From JACQAI01 sp035507915 (GTDB lineage Bacteria; Pseudomonadota; Alphaproteobacteria; Elsterales; Elsteraceae): a stretch of DNA of 15,087 nucleotides. The translations under genes were made by a program, and so were the position numbers. The notes beneath the pieces are model-generated. The model was not told where the DNA came from. It made no database searches and saw only the letters and a program-made list of their open reading frames with translations. Within the stretch, counting starts at the first letter, position 1. The number at the start of each line of letters is the position of its first letter. Where the stretch lies: assembly GCA_035507915.1 (NCBI GenBank), contig DATJNS010000034.1:1-15087 (forward strand), in the 5' to 3' direction. Below are positions 1-7,095 of this stretch, one piece after another.

Positions 1-247
1 GCGAGCTCAATCGCCTCGCTCCGACCGTTCCTGCCGGCCGCGATCGGCCATGACCACGATGATGGCGCCATGACGTTGTTGTCCTTCAAGGCGTGTGCCC
101 TTGTCTAGTCGCGCGATGACGGGTGAAATCTCTCGGCGATCGGATGACGGGATCTCCGGGGTGAACATGCCGAAGCGCACGACGTCGACCGGGGCGAGAA
201 AGCGTTCACCCAATGCAGGATCGGTCGCCCGACTGTGTCGGCGACCA
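1..247. other. Left-edge stretch with no supported gene
   Basis: I find no convincing gene here. The plus frame that later encodes the lipoprotein is open upstream of 248, but that stretch is Arg/Ser-rich and reads like non-coding DNA. On the minus strand a frame is open from about 405 down to a TGA at 7-9. Its last roughly 65 residues (including DVVRFGMFTPEIPSSDRRE) look slightly more protein-like, but I recognise no family and see no ribosome binding site. It could be the decayed 3' end of a gene or simply chance. No clear promoter for the lipoprotein gene is visible. Confidence 0.4.
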
Positions 248-1668
248 ATGATCCGCGCGTCGATCCGGTTTGCCGGCGTCGCCGCGATCGTTGCCGCCTG
301 CGCGCCGCAGCAGGCCGCGCCCGTCGATGTGGTTCCGGCAACCGGCTTCGCGGTGTCGTTCTCGCCGGGATCGCGCGACGCTGCGGGCCGCTTCATGGGC
401 GGCACCGAGATGCGCGTGCTCGCCGCCCATGCCGGGCGACTTTATGCCGCGAACGGCTATTGGGAGGACCGGGCGGGACCCGAAGGCATGCAGGGCCCAC
501 AGATCCTGGTGCTCGACGCGCCGGGCGCCGGCTGGCGCGTCGACCACGCCTTCGAGGCGCGGATGCCGAGAGGACACCCGCGCGACCTTGCCGTCGGGGC
601 GCTCCGCGAGGTCACGTTCGCGACCGACGGCGCCGGCGTGCGGCTGCCGGTCCCGGTGTCGATGCTGATCGCGGCCAACTGGGACCTGAGCGGCACCGCA
701 CGGGTGTTCAGCCGCGACGACGCGACCGGCGCCTGGGTCGCCGCGACGCTCGCGCAGGATTCCCCGAATCCCCAGTTCCTGCCGCAGATCCGCAGCTTCG
801 GCGAGCATCGCGACCGGGTGACCGGCGTCGACCGGGTCTTCGCCGGGCAGGATCCGCGGGGCGTCTTCAGCGGCGTCTACGATGTCTCGGCGCCTGGCCG
901 CATCCGCTGGGGCGCGGTCCCGGAGCTCGACTTGTCGGATGTTTCGCCCGCGGGAATCTCCGGCATCAACGGCTATCTGCGGGTCGCCAGCTTCGCCGAA
1001 TGCAACGACCGCCTCTACGCCACCGTCGGTCAGCACATCTACGAGCGGATCGACGGGATGCGCCCCGCTGGCGTCTCGTCTACACGAACCGCCGCCCCGG
1101 CCATTCCGAGACCGGGCTGCGCGGGCTGACCGCGATCCCGGCGCCCGCCGGCACCGGCGAGGTCTTGCTCGTCGCCGTGGAGGGCAACGCCGCGCGGATC
1201 GTGCGCGTCGATCCGCGTGACGGCAGCGAGGCCACCGAACTCGAGCTGGCGGATTTTCTCGGCAGGCGCTGGGGCATGCCGGCCAGCTATGCGATCGCCG
1301 CCTACAACGACATGGCGAAGGTGCGCGATCCCGACGGCGGCGAGGCGTTGCTGATCGGGATCGAAGCCTTCATTCCGCTGCGGGCGCCGATCGCCGCGGG
1401 CCACCAGGTCGTCGACGTCGGCTACGGGCGTCTGGAGGCCGGCGGCTGGTATCTGGTGCGCCACCCGAACGGGCAATACGGCCTCGGCCAGGTCGGCACG
1501 CCGTCCGGTCGCGCGTTGGTGTCGATCCGGACGATCCGGGTGTCGCCGTTCCCGCAGGAGCCGGACGCGATCTATTTCGCGGGCTACGATGCGAACAAGG
1601 CGCCGATCCACGATACCGCCTGGATCATGCGCTCGACGACGGCGGCAGCGCTCGACGCGGCCCGTTAG
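248..1668 (+). pseudogene. Predicted lipoprotein of unknown function, broken by a one-base frameshift
   Basis: The first part reads in one frame from ATG 248 and the last part in another, ending at TAG 1666-1668. The N-terminus is a lipoprotein signal: a short basic start (MIRASIR), a hydrophobic stretch, and a VAAC lipobox with Cys18, so the product should be lipid-anchored in the envelope. The switch falls at 1055-1057 (GGG). Adding one G there turns GAC GGG ATG CGC into GAC GGG GAT GCG and joins the halves into one protein of about 473 residues, running through IDGDAPRWRLVYTNRR. The body has repeated short hydrophobic strands with Gly/Asp turns, such as VLLVAVEGNAARIVRVDPRD and DRLYATVGQHIYERIDG. 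This suggests an all-beta, possibly propeller-like fold, which is inference. I recognise no named family. The deletion in a G run could be a true mutation or a sequencing/assembly error. The site is not a canonical slippery heptamer, so programmed frameshifting is unlikely. It converges on the GntR gene and has no visible link to the catabolic block. Confidence 0.65.
1055..1057 (+). other. Frameshift point (G run, one G apparently missing)
   Basis: Upstream coding runs through codon GGG 1055-1057, and downstream coding resumes in the -1 frame at GCG 1060. A single extra G in this run restores one uninterrupted reading frame with sensible protein on both sides. Confidence 0.6.
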
Positions 1669-1721
1669 ATGCGATTGACGTCCGCATCGACCGACGCTGC
1701 AATCGCTGCAATCGACATCGC
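1669..1721. other. Convergent gap with a 9-bp tandem repeat
   Basis: This 53-bp gap separates the 3' ends of the lipoprotein and GntR genes. It holds a short tandem repeat, CGCTGCAAT twice at 1695-1712. I see no strong terminator hairpin with a T run on either strand. Confidence 0.4.
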
Positions 1722-2498
1722 CTAAGCGCGTCCAGCCCCGTCGTCTTGTTCGCTCGGCCGAAAGCGCGAGAAGCTCATCTGGTAGCGGTAGCGGTCGACG
1801 CGGTACCAGGATCGGCCGGTCTGGACGAGGCGGCCGTCTGCGGAAACGTAATCCCGCTCCGCGAGGAGATATGGGTCGCCCACCGCGATGCCGAGGTCGG
1901 TCGCGGTGCGCTCGTCGGCGATGCCCGCGCTCATCCACTGGTGGATGTCGTGCGCCCGGATTCCGGTCTTCTCCTGCACGAGGCTGATCAGCAGCTTGTT
2001 CTGCCGCGCGCCGTCCTTGAAGTCCGCCTCGGTGATGCGCCGTCCGATGTCCTGCGGCTGGTAGATGTCGGCGACGGTGAAGCGTTCGCCGCGGCTCTCG
2101 CGCGCCGTGCGGAAGTGGCACACCCTGGCGCCGCGCGGCAGCGCGAACTTCTCGCTCACCCAGCCCGGCGCGACCACGGTTCGCCGCTCGAGCAGAACCA
2201 GGTTCGACTTCAGGCCGGTGACCACGAGGTCGGCGATCGAGCCGAGGCCCCATTCGGTGCGGATGCGGTCGTCCTCGCGCACGAAGGTTCCCTTGGCGCG
2301 CTGGCGCACGATGCGTCCCTGGTCGAGCAGAACGCGCATCGCGGCCCGCGCCGTGATGATGCTGACCCCGTGCGCCGCGCTGAGCTCGGCGTCGGTCGGC
2401 AGGCGGCTGCCGGGCGGCAACCGTCCGGCGTCGATCTGGCGCTCGAGCAGCGCGGCGACCTGCAGATAGAGCGGGACGCCGGTGCGCTTCAGTGGCAT
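1722..2498 (-). CDS. GntR-family transcriptional regulator, HutC/UTRA type
   Basis: This 258-residue protein has the classic two-domain layout. Residues about 8-73 form the GntR winged helix-turn-helix, with PLYLQVAALLERQIDAG, the LPPGSRLPTDAELSAAHGVS recognition region and a wing ending RQRAKGTFV. Residues about 95-245 form a UTRA ligand-binding domain, with FRTARESRGERF, TGIRAHDIHQW and a late DPYLLAERDYVSADGRLVQ. HutC-type members usually repress a neighbouring catabolic or uptake operon and release DNA when a small metabolite binds the UTRA domain. The start is ATG at 2496-2498, with an AGG about 9 bases upstream on the minus strand. It is transcribed away from the Bug/amidohydrolase operon across a 65-bp gap containing a palindrome. 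Control of that operon, and probably of itself, is the likely role. The ligand is unknown and no other regulator of this type is present in the window. Confidence 0.92.
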   Translation of the reverse strand: MPLKRTGVPLYLQVAALLERQIDAGRLPPGSRLPTDAELSAAHGVSIITARAAMRVLLDQGRIVRQRAKGTFVREDDRIRTEWGLGSIADLVVTGLKSNLVLLERRTVVAPGWVSEKFALPRGARVCHFRTARESRGERFTVADIYQPQDIGRRITEADFKDGARQNKLLISLVQEKTGIRAHDIHQWMSAGIADERTATDLGIAVGDPYLLAERDYVSADGRLVQTGRSWYRVDRYRYQMSFSRFRPSEQDDGAGRA

Positions 2499-2514
2499 GT
2501 CGATTGTCCTCGCA

Positions 2515-2536
2515 ATTCTTATAATGATATATGAAT
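2515..2536. promoter_or_regulatory. AT-rich imperfect palindrome, candidate GntR operator
   Basis: This is an inverted repeat in the divergent gap: left arm ATTCTTATA, centre ATGA, right arm TATATGAAT, with 16 of 22 positions matching when the site is reverse-complemented. It is strikingly AT-rich for this genome and lies 17 bases from the GntR start codon. GntR-family repressors bind as dimers to short palindromes in such gaps. The assignment is inference from position and symmetry. Confidence 0.5.
2520..2525 (+). promoter_or_regulatory. Candidate -10 box (TATAAT) for the catabolic operon
   Basis: This is an exact TATAAT on the plus strand inside the palindrome. Transcription would begin near 2532, giving a leader of about 32 bases before the GTG start at 2564. 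No good -35 hexamer is visible at 16-18 bases upstream, so the promoter may be weak or need an activator. Confidence 0.45.
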
Positions 2537-2551
2537 AGGGTTCGCCGTGGG

Positions 2552-2557
2552 AGGAGG
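2552..2557 (+). promoter_or_regulatory. Strong Shine-Dalgarno (AGGAGG) that fixes the Bug 1 start
   Basis: AGGAGG sits 6 bases before GTG 2564. This favours that codon over the in-frame ATG at 2531, which lies inside the palindrome, would be nearly leaderless and would add 11 Arg-rich residues ahead of a clean signal peptide. Confidence 0.75.
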
Positions 2558-2563
2558 AACGAA

Positions 2564-3538
2564 GTGGCGCGGTTCGCGCGCATTGCCGGTCTCGCGATGC
2601 TGGTCGCCGCGACGGCGCTGCCCGGCGTCGCAGGCGCGCAGGACTGGCCCTCCAGGCCGATCCGGATCATCGTGCCGTTTCCGCCCGGCCAGGGCGCCGA
2701 CATCATCGGCCGGCTGCTCGCCGAGGGCCTGGCACCGGTGCTCGGCCAGCCGTTGGTGGTCGAGAACAAGCCCGGGGCCGGCAGCATGATCGGCACCGCG
2801 TTTGCCGCCAAGGCGCCGGCGGACGGCTACACCCTGCTGATCGGCGGTACCAGCGCCATCGTGATCAACCCGCACCTATTCCAGAAGCTCGACTACCGGC
2901 TGAGCGACTTCGCGCCGATCACCAACGTCGCGTCGCTGCCGATGATCATCTGCGTGGCGAACGACGTCCCGGCGCGGTCGATCCCGGAGCTGATCGCGCT
3001 CGCGCGACAGCGGCCGGGCCAGCTGACCTACGGCTCGTCCGGCATCGGCAGCGCGCACCACCTTGTGCAGGCGCTGTTCGCCGAGGCGGCGGGCATCCGC
3101 ATCAGCCACGTGCCCTACAGCGGGTCGGCCGCGAGCATGCGCGATCTCATCGGCGGCCGCATCACGATGCTCGCCGACACCCTGCCGGCGGTGATGCCGA
3201 GCGTGCGGGCGGGCAAGGTGCGCGCCCTCGGCATCACCTCGAGCAAGCGCTCGCCGTTCATTCCGGAGCTGCCGACGGTGGCCGAGCAGGGGGTGCCCGG
3301 CTACGAGGCGATCGCGTGGGCCGGCCTGTTCGCGCCCGCGGGAACGCCGGAGCCGATCCTGCAGCGGCTCAACACCGAGGTCGTCAAGCTGCTGAAGACA
3401 CCCGAAGCGCAGAAGCGCTTCCACGATCTCTTCATGCCCACGATCGGCGACAGCCGCGCCGACTTCGCGGCGTTCCTGAAGACCGAATACGAGCGCTGGG
3501 GCCGCGCCGTGAAACTCTCGGGCGCAAAGGTGGAATGA
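2564..3538 (+). CDS. Bug/TctC-family periplasmic substrate-binding protein 1
   Basis: This 324-residue protein, starting at GTG 2564, has a typical Sec signal peptide (MARFARIAGLAMLVAATALP) with probable cleavage after AGA25, just before QDWPSRPIRIIVPF. Bug-family landmarks occur in order: the PFPPGQGAD loop (~38-46), VVENKPGAGSMIG, DGYTLLIG, GQLTYGSSGIGS, ISHVPYSGSAASMRDLIGG, LPTVAEQGVPGYEAIAWAG and a final FAPAGTP segment. Length is normal for the family. Bug proteins capture small organic acids in the periplasm, some for tripartite tricarboxylate transporters and many as orphans. No TctA/TctB membrane genes are in the window, so this one is an orphan locally. It is the first gene of the operon. 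Its TGA (3536-3538) overlaps the ATGATG start of the next gene, indicating translational coupling. The first loop reads PPGQG rather than the commoner PGGG. The ligand is unknown. Confidence 0.9.
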   Translation: MARFARIAGLAMLVAATALPGVAGAQDWPSRPIRIIVPFPPGQGADIIGRLLAEGLAPVLGQPLVVENKPGAGSMIGTAFAAKAPADGYTLLIGGTSAIVINPHLFQKLDYRLSDFAPITNVASLPMIICVANDVPARSIPELIALARQRPGQLTYGSSGIGSAHHLVQALFAEAAGIRISHVPYSGSAASMRDLIGGRITMLADTLPAVMPSVRAGKVRALGITSSKRSPFIPELPTVAEQGVPGYEAIAWAGLFAPAGTPEPILQRLNTEVVKLLKTPEAQKRFHDLFMPTIGDSRADFAAFLKTEYERWGRAVKLSGAKVE

Positions 3539-4383
3539 TGCGCGTCATCGACTTTCGCTTGCGCCCGCCGATGGGCGGCTATCTCGGCATGGTGATGTAC
3601 GCGAACATCGAGCGCACCGCGCGCATGGCGGGCGGGCTCGGTATGGAACTCGCCGACTCGGTGCGCCGCCGCTCGCCGGAAGCGATGATCCGCGAGATGG
3701 ACGCTGCCGGCGTGCGATACGGCGTCGTGCCGGGCCGCATCTCGCCGGTGCTCGGCACGATCGAGGCGGACGACGTGGCGTCGATCGTGGCCACGTATCC
3801 CGATCGCCTGTTCGCCTACGCGGGCATCGATCCGGTGGACCGACGCCGCGCCGTCGCCGCCATCGACGCCGCGATCGGGCGCGGCGCGAAGGGCGTCGTG
3901 CTCGAGCCGGGGTTGTCGTCGCGCCCGATGCATCTGGACGACCCGCGCATGTACCCGATCTACGCGCATTGCGAGGACCGCAAGATCCCCGTGCTCTTCA
4001 TGGCGGGCGGCAACGCCGGGCCCGACATCACCTACACGTCGCCCGAGCACATCGATCGCGTCGCGCGCGACTTTCCGGACCTGCGCATCATTTCCGGCCA
4101 CGGCAACTGGCCCTGGGCGGCGCAGATCATCCACGTCTGCTATCGGCGCCCCAACGTCTGGCTCTCGCCCGACATGTACCTCTTCGGCGACATGCCGGGC
4201 GCCCAGGACTACGTCAACGCCGCGAACGGGTTCCTGTCCGAGCGGTTTCTGTTCGGCACCGCGTATCCGCTGCTCGCCTTCAAGGACGCGCTCGACGCCT
4301 TCCTGCGGCTGCCGTTCAAGGAGACGGTGCTCGATCGCCTGCTCTACGCCAATGCGGCCGAGTTGCTCGGTGTGCCCGTCTAG
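3538..4383 (+). CDS. Amidohydrolase-fold protein A (COG2159-like) lacking metal ligands
   Basis: This protein has 281 residues from ATG 3538; ATG 3535, one codon earlier, is equally possible and would overlap the preceding gene by four bases. The frame, the (beta/alpha)8 rhythm and C-terminal blocks such as NVWLSPDMY, SERFLFGTAYP and ANAAELLG match the amidohydrolase_2 family, which includes ACMSD, gamma-resorcylate decarboxylase and LigI-type lactonases. In that family metal is held by an N-terminal His-x-His, a mid-barrel His and a late Asp. Here the first motif is DFRLRPP (Arg7, Arg9), the mid-barrel segment reads PVLFMAGGN with no His, and the late Asp is Ala242 in FGTAYP. His188 in SGHGNWPW is kept; it aligns with the catalytic His of ACMSD. 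The protein may therefore be a metal-independent hydrolase, lyase or binding protein. No signal peptide is seen, so it should be cytoplasmic. It overlaps both neighbours. Substrate is unknown. Confidence 0.85.
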   Translation: MRVIDFRLRPPMGGYLGMVMYANIERTARMAGGLGMELADSVRRRSPEAMIREMDAAGVRYGVVPGRISPVLGTIEADDVASIVATYPDRLFAYAGIDPVDRRRAVAAIDAAIGRGAKGVVLEPGLSSRPMHLDDPRMYPIYAHCEDRKIPVLFMAGGNAGPDITYTSPEHIDRVARDFPDLRIISGHGNWPWAAQIIHVCYRRPNVWLSPDMYLFGDMPGAQDYVNAANGFLSERFLFGTAYPLLAFKDALDAFLRLPFKETVLDRLLYANAAELLGVPV

Positions 4384-5222
4384 TGCGCGTCATCGATTTC
4401 CGCGTGCGCCCCCCGGTCGCGGGTTTCGAGGCCGGCCGGATGTATGCCGCACCCGCGCGCACCGCGGCCATGAGCGCGGCCTTCGGCTTCCCGGATCCGG
4501 CGCCGACCCTGGCGGCTCCGGGATCGAAAGCCTTCGAGACCGAGCTCGCCGCCGCCGCGCTCGAGCTTTGCGTCATCCCCGGGCGCGTCGGCGCACCCGA
4601 CGTCGGCCCCGCGGACAACGGCGCGCTCGTCGGATACGCCGCGGCCAACCCGGCGCTGTGCGTGTTCCCCGCGATCGACCCGCATGCCGAAGGCTGGCGC
4701 GTCGAGGCCGACCGGCTGCTCGGCGAGCGCTGCGTCAGGGGTCTCACGCTCGAGCCGGGCCTGCTCGAGCGTCCGGTGTATCCGGACGACCCGGCCTGCC
4801 TGCCGGTCTACGAGCTGTGTGCCGCGCGCGGCGTGCCCCTCATCCTGTCGGCCGGCGGCAACGTCGGGCCGGACTGCAGCTACACCGCACCCGAGCACGT
4901 CGACCGCGTCGCGCGCGACTTCCCGCGGCTCGACCTCGTCATCGCCCACGGCGGCTGGCCATGGATCACGGGGTACAACCATGTCGCCTTCCGGCGCGGC
5001 AACGTGTACCTCTCGCCCGACATGTATGCGCTGATGCCGGGCAACGAGGCGTATCTCGCGGCGATGAACGGCTACCTCTCGGAGCGCTACGTCTATGCCA
5101 CGTCGTTCCCGTTCGTGCCGCTGCGCGCGTACCGCGAGCGCTTCCTGCGAGTCGTCGCGAACGACGCGGTGGCCGAGCGCGTGCTCCACGCCAACGCCGC
5201 CCGTCTGCTGAGGCTCGCCTAG
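4383..5222 (+). CDS. Amidohydrolase-fold protein B, tandem paralogue of A
   Basis: This 279-residue protein starts at GTG 4383, whose G is also the last base of the preceding TAG, so translation is probably coupled. It is clearly a sister of A. Both share the VRVIDFRVRPP opening, PGR near residue 66, LEPGL near 124, the GGN-x-GPD-x-x-YT-x-PEH block (158-172), RVARDFP and LSPDMY. The superfamily metal positions are again changed: Arg7 and Arg9 replace His-x-His, AGGN replaces the mid-barrel His motif, and Ser241 (ATSFP) replaces the late Asp. His189 in AHGGWPW is retained. The opening DNA of A and B is also very similar, pointing to tandem duplication. B is richer in Ala and has a different loop at residues 35-60, so it may prefer another substrate. 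It could also form a hetero-oligomer with A, which is speculation. The alpha/beta hydrolase follows after two bases. Confidence 0.85.
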   Translation: MRVIDFRVRPPVAGFEAGRMYAAPARTAAMSAAFGFPDPAPTLAAPGSKAFETELAAAALELCVIPGRVGAPDVGPADNGALVGYAAANPALCVFPAIDPHAEGWRVEADRLLGERCVRGLTLEPGLLERPVYPDDPACLPVYELCAARGVPLILSAGGNVGPDCSYTAPEHVDRVARDFPRLDLVIAHGGWPWITGYNHVAFRRGNVYLSPDMYALMPGNEAYLAAMNGYLSERYVYATSFPFVPLRAYRERFLRVVANDAVAERVLHANAARLLRLA

Positions 5223-5224
5223 CC

Positions 5225-6034
5225 ATGCCCGACGCTCAGACCACCGAGGGAACGATCCGCTACGAGGTGATCGAGCATGCGGCCCCCTGGGTGCGCGAGC
5301 CCGAGACGGTCTTCTTCCACCACGGCATCGGCGCCAGCGCCGGCATCTGGGCGCGCTGGCTGCCCGCGCTCATCGACCGCTACCGCGTCGTCACCTTCGA
5401 CATGCGCGGCTATGGCCGCTCCCATCATCCGCCCGCGGGCGCGCGCTGGACGCTCGATCGCTTCGTCGACGACCTGCTGGCGGTGGCGCGCGCGGCCGGA
5501 GCCAGGCGGCCGCACGTCGTGGGTGAGTCGATCGGTGGAACCATCGCGTTGTGCGCCGCGCTGCGCCACCCGGACTTCGCCCGCACGCTGACGATCAGCA
5601 ACGGCGCCGACCGGGGTGCGCCGCTGCAGAAGGTGCACGAATGGCAGCGCCAGCTCGACGAGCAGGGCATCCGCGCCTGGTCCGACCAGTTCATGCGCGA
5701 CCGCTTCTACGACGGTGCGCTCGGCGAGCCCGAGCGTGCGTGGTACGCGCAGCAGCAGGAGGCCTGGACACGCGACTCCATCCTCGGGGCGCTCGGCGTC
5801 CTCGTCGGCACCGACCTGCGCGCCGAGCTGCCGCGGCTCGCGCTGCCCGTGCTGCTGATGCACGGCGACTCGAGCCCGTTCATCCCGGTCGGCGTCATGG
5901 CGGACATGCACCGTGCCCTGCCGGACTCCCGCCTGGTCGTGTTCCCGCGTGCGAAACATGGGCTGCCGTTCTCCCACGCGCGGGAATGCGCGCAAGCCCT
6001 GCGCGGGTTCCTCGACGCGCACGCCGCCCCGTGA
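5225..6034 (+). CDS. Alpha/beta hydrolase (enol-lactonase/esterase-like)
   Basis: This 269-residue protein starts at ATG 5225, two bases after the previous stop. The alpha/beta hydrolase fold is plain: oxyanion-hole region FFHHGIGAS (30-38), strand VVTFDMRGYGRS (55-66), nucleophile elbow GESIGG with Ser102, acid Asp215 in MHGDSSPFIP, and catalytic His245 in RAKHGLPF. All three triad residues are present, so the enzyme should be active. The RGYGRS strand and overall length resemble the PcaD-like 3-oxoadipate enol-lactonase and carboxylic-ester hydrolase group, but general esterases and C-C hydrolases share these motifs, so the reaction is not fixed. No signal peptide is seen. Sitting between two amidohydrolase-like genes and a Bug gene, it probably opens a lactone or ester in the same pathway. 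The next gene begins 23 bases downstream. Confidence 0.88.
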   Translation: MPDAQTTEGTIRYEVIEHAAPWVREPETVFFHHGIGASAGIWARWLPALIDRYRVVTFDMRGYGRSHHPPAGARWTLDRFVDDLLAVARAAGARRPHVVGESIGGTIALCAALRHPDFARTLTISNGADRGAPLQKVHEWQRQLDEQGIRAWSDQFMRDRFYDGALGEPERAWYAQQQEAWTRDSILGALGVLVGTDLRAELPRLALPVLLMHGDSSPFIPVGVMADMHRALPDSRLVVFPRAKHGLPFSHARECAQALRGFLDAHAAP

Positions 6035-6057
6035 GACCGGAACCTCGAGTCCGCGCC

Positions 6058-7041
6058 ATGAACAGACGAGCCCTCATCGCCTTGGCCCTGTCGTTGGCCG
6101 TCGGCGCCGTCGGGATGGCCGACGCCCCGGCGGCGTCAGGCGCCGACTATCCGAGCCGATACATCCGGATCGTCGTTCCCTACGCGCCCGGCGGCGGAAC
6201 CGACACGATCGCGCGAATCCTGGCGCAGAAGCTTTCGGACGGCTGGCACCAATCGGTCGTCGTCGAGAACCGGCCCGGTGCCGCAGGCATCATCGGCTCG
6301 GAGATCGTCGCGAAGGCCGCACCGGACGGCTACACGCTGCTGGTGGTCGCGGGCGCGCATGCCGTCAACCCCAGCCTCTATTCGCAGCTTCCCTACGACA
6401 CCGTGAAGGATTTCGCCGACGTCGCGTTCCTGGGGACGGCGCCGAACATCCTCGTCGTGCATCCTTCGGTTGCCGCACGCTCGGTGCGCGACGTGGTGGC
6501 GCTCGCCAAGTCGAAACCCGGCCAGTTGACGTTTGGGTCCGGTGGAGTCGGGCAAACGCCGCATCTTGCCGGCGAACTCTTCAAGCACATGGCCCAGGTC
6601 GATATCACCCACGTTCCGTACAAGGGCGGCGCGCCGGCAATGGCGGATCTGATCGGCGGCAAGATATCGATGATGTTCGGCGGCATGACGCTGACGCTGC
6701 CCTACGTCAAGGCCGGCACCTTGCGGGCGATCGCGACGACCGGGGCCAGCCGGTCGAGCGCGCTGCCCGATCTGCCGACCGTCGGGGAATCGGGATTGCC
6801 GGGCTACGAGGCCAATGAATGGTTCGGTCTGTTCGCCCCGGCCGCGACCCCCGCCGACATCGTGCAAACGCTGAACACCGAAGTCCGGAAGATCCTGAGC
6901 CAGCCCGACACGCGGCGGCAGTTCGCGACCTTGGGGACCGAGGTCGTCGAGATGGACGTGCGCGCGTTTTCGGCGTTCGTCTCGGGCCAGGTGGCGAAGT
7001 GGGAAAAGATCGTCAAGGACGCCGGCATCCACGCCGAATAG
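6058..7041 (+). CDS. Bug/TctC-family periplasmic substrate-binding protein 2
   Basis: This 327-residue protein starts at ATG 6058. It has a Sec signal peptide (MNRRALIALALSLAVGAVG) with likely cleavage after ASGA29, before DYPSRYIRIVVPYAPGGG. It shows the full Bug set: APGGGTDTIARIL (first ligand loop), VVENRPGAAGIIGSEIV, DGYTLLVV, the NPSLY turn, GQLTFGSGGVGQTPHLA, ITHVPYKGGAPAMADLIGG, LPTVGESGLPGYEANEW and FAPAATP. It is only a family-level match to Bug 1. Unlike Bug 1 it keeps the standard PGGGTD loop, so the two may bind different ligands or different forms of one compound. It lies 23 bases after the hydrolase gene and 54 bases before amidohydrolase C, on the same strand and presumably in the same transcript. 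No TctA/TctB partners are in the window. Confidence 0.9.
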   Translation: MNRRALIALALSLAVGAVGMADAPAASGADYPSRYIRIVVPYAPGGGTDTIARILAQKLSDGWHQSVVVENRPGAAGIIGSEIVAKAAPDGYTLLVVAGAHAVNPSLYSQLPYDTVKDFADVAFLGTAPNILVVHPSVAARSVRDVVALAKSKPGQLTFGSGGVGQTPHLAGELFKHMAQVDITHVPYKGGAPAMADLIGGKISMMFGGMTLTLPYVKAGTLRAIATTGASRSSALPDLPTVGESGLPGYEANEWFGLFAPAATPADIVQTLNTEVRKILSQPDTRRQFATLGTEVVEMDVRAFSAFVSGQVAKWEKIVKDAGIHAE

Positions 7042-7078
7042 GCCCCAACGGCAAACCGCAGCGCACGAGAGACCCAAG

Positions 7079-7086
7079 AGGAGGAG
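7079..7086 (+). promoter_or_regulatory. Strong Shine-Dalgarno (AGGAGGAG) fixing a GTG start
   Basis: This purine block ends 9 bases before GTG 7096 and supports that codon as the start of amidohydrolase-like C, which then begins with the same R-x-ID-x-R-x-RPP signature as its two paralogues. Confidence 0.7.
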
Positions 7087-7095
7087 AAGCCCGCC

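Noticed and set aside
1051..1062. Programmed ribosomal frameshift in the lipoprotein gene
   Set aside because: A -1 slip would give the same joined protein, but there is no X-XXY-YYZ slippery heptamer and I see no obvious stimulatory stem. A simple deletion or sequencing error is more likely.
1695..1714. Short tandem repeat CGCTGCAAT x2 as an attachment site or CRISPR-like repeat
   Set aside because: There are only two 9-bp units, with no spacers, no cas genes and no integrase nearby. It is likely incidental.
2531..2563. ATG 2531 as the start of Bug 1
   Set aside because: It lies inside the candidate operator, right next to the expected transcription start, and adds 11 Arg-rich residues before the signal peptide. 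GTG 2564 has AGGAGG at ideal spacing.
1039..2811. 590-residue open frame on the minus strand
   Set aside because: It runs antisense to the lipoprotein 3' half, out of frame through the GntR gene and over the start of Bug 1. Its sequence is Arg/Ala-rich, low in hydrophobic blocks and matches no family. The GntR frame explains the region.
4352..5224. In-frame upstream extension of the alpha/beta hydrolase
   Set aside because: The extension overlaps the whole of amidohydrolase B in another frame and is almost pure Arg/Ala/Pro. The family fold begins at ATG 5225.
5551..6057. In-frame upstream extension of Bug 2
   Set aside because: It is antisense-like low-complexity protein inside the hydrolase gene. 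A clean signal peptide begins at ATG 6058.
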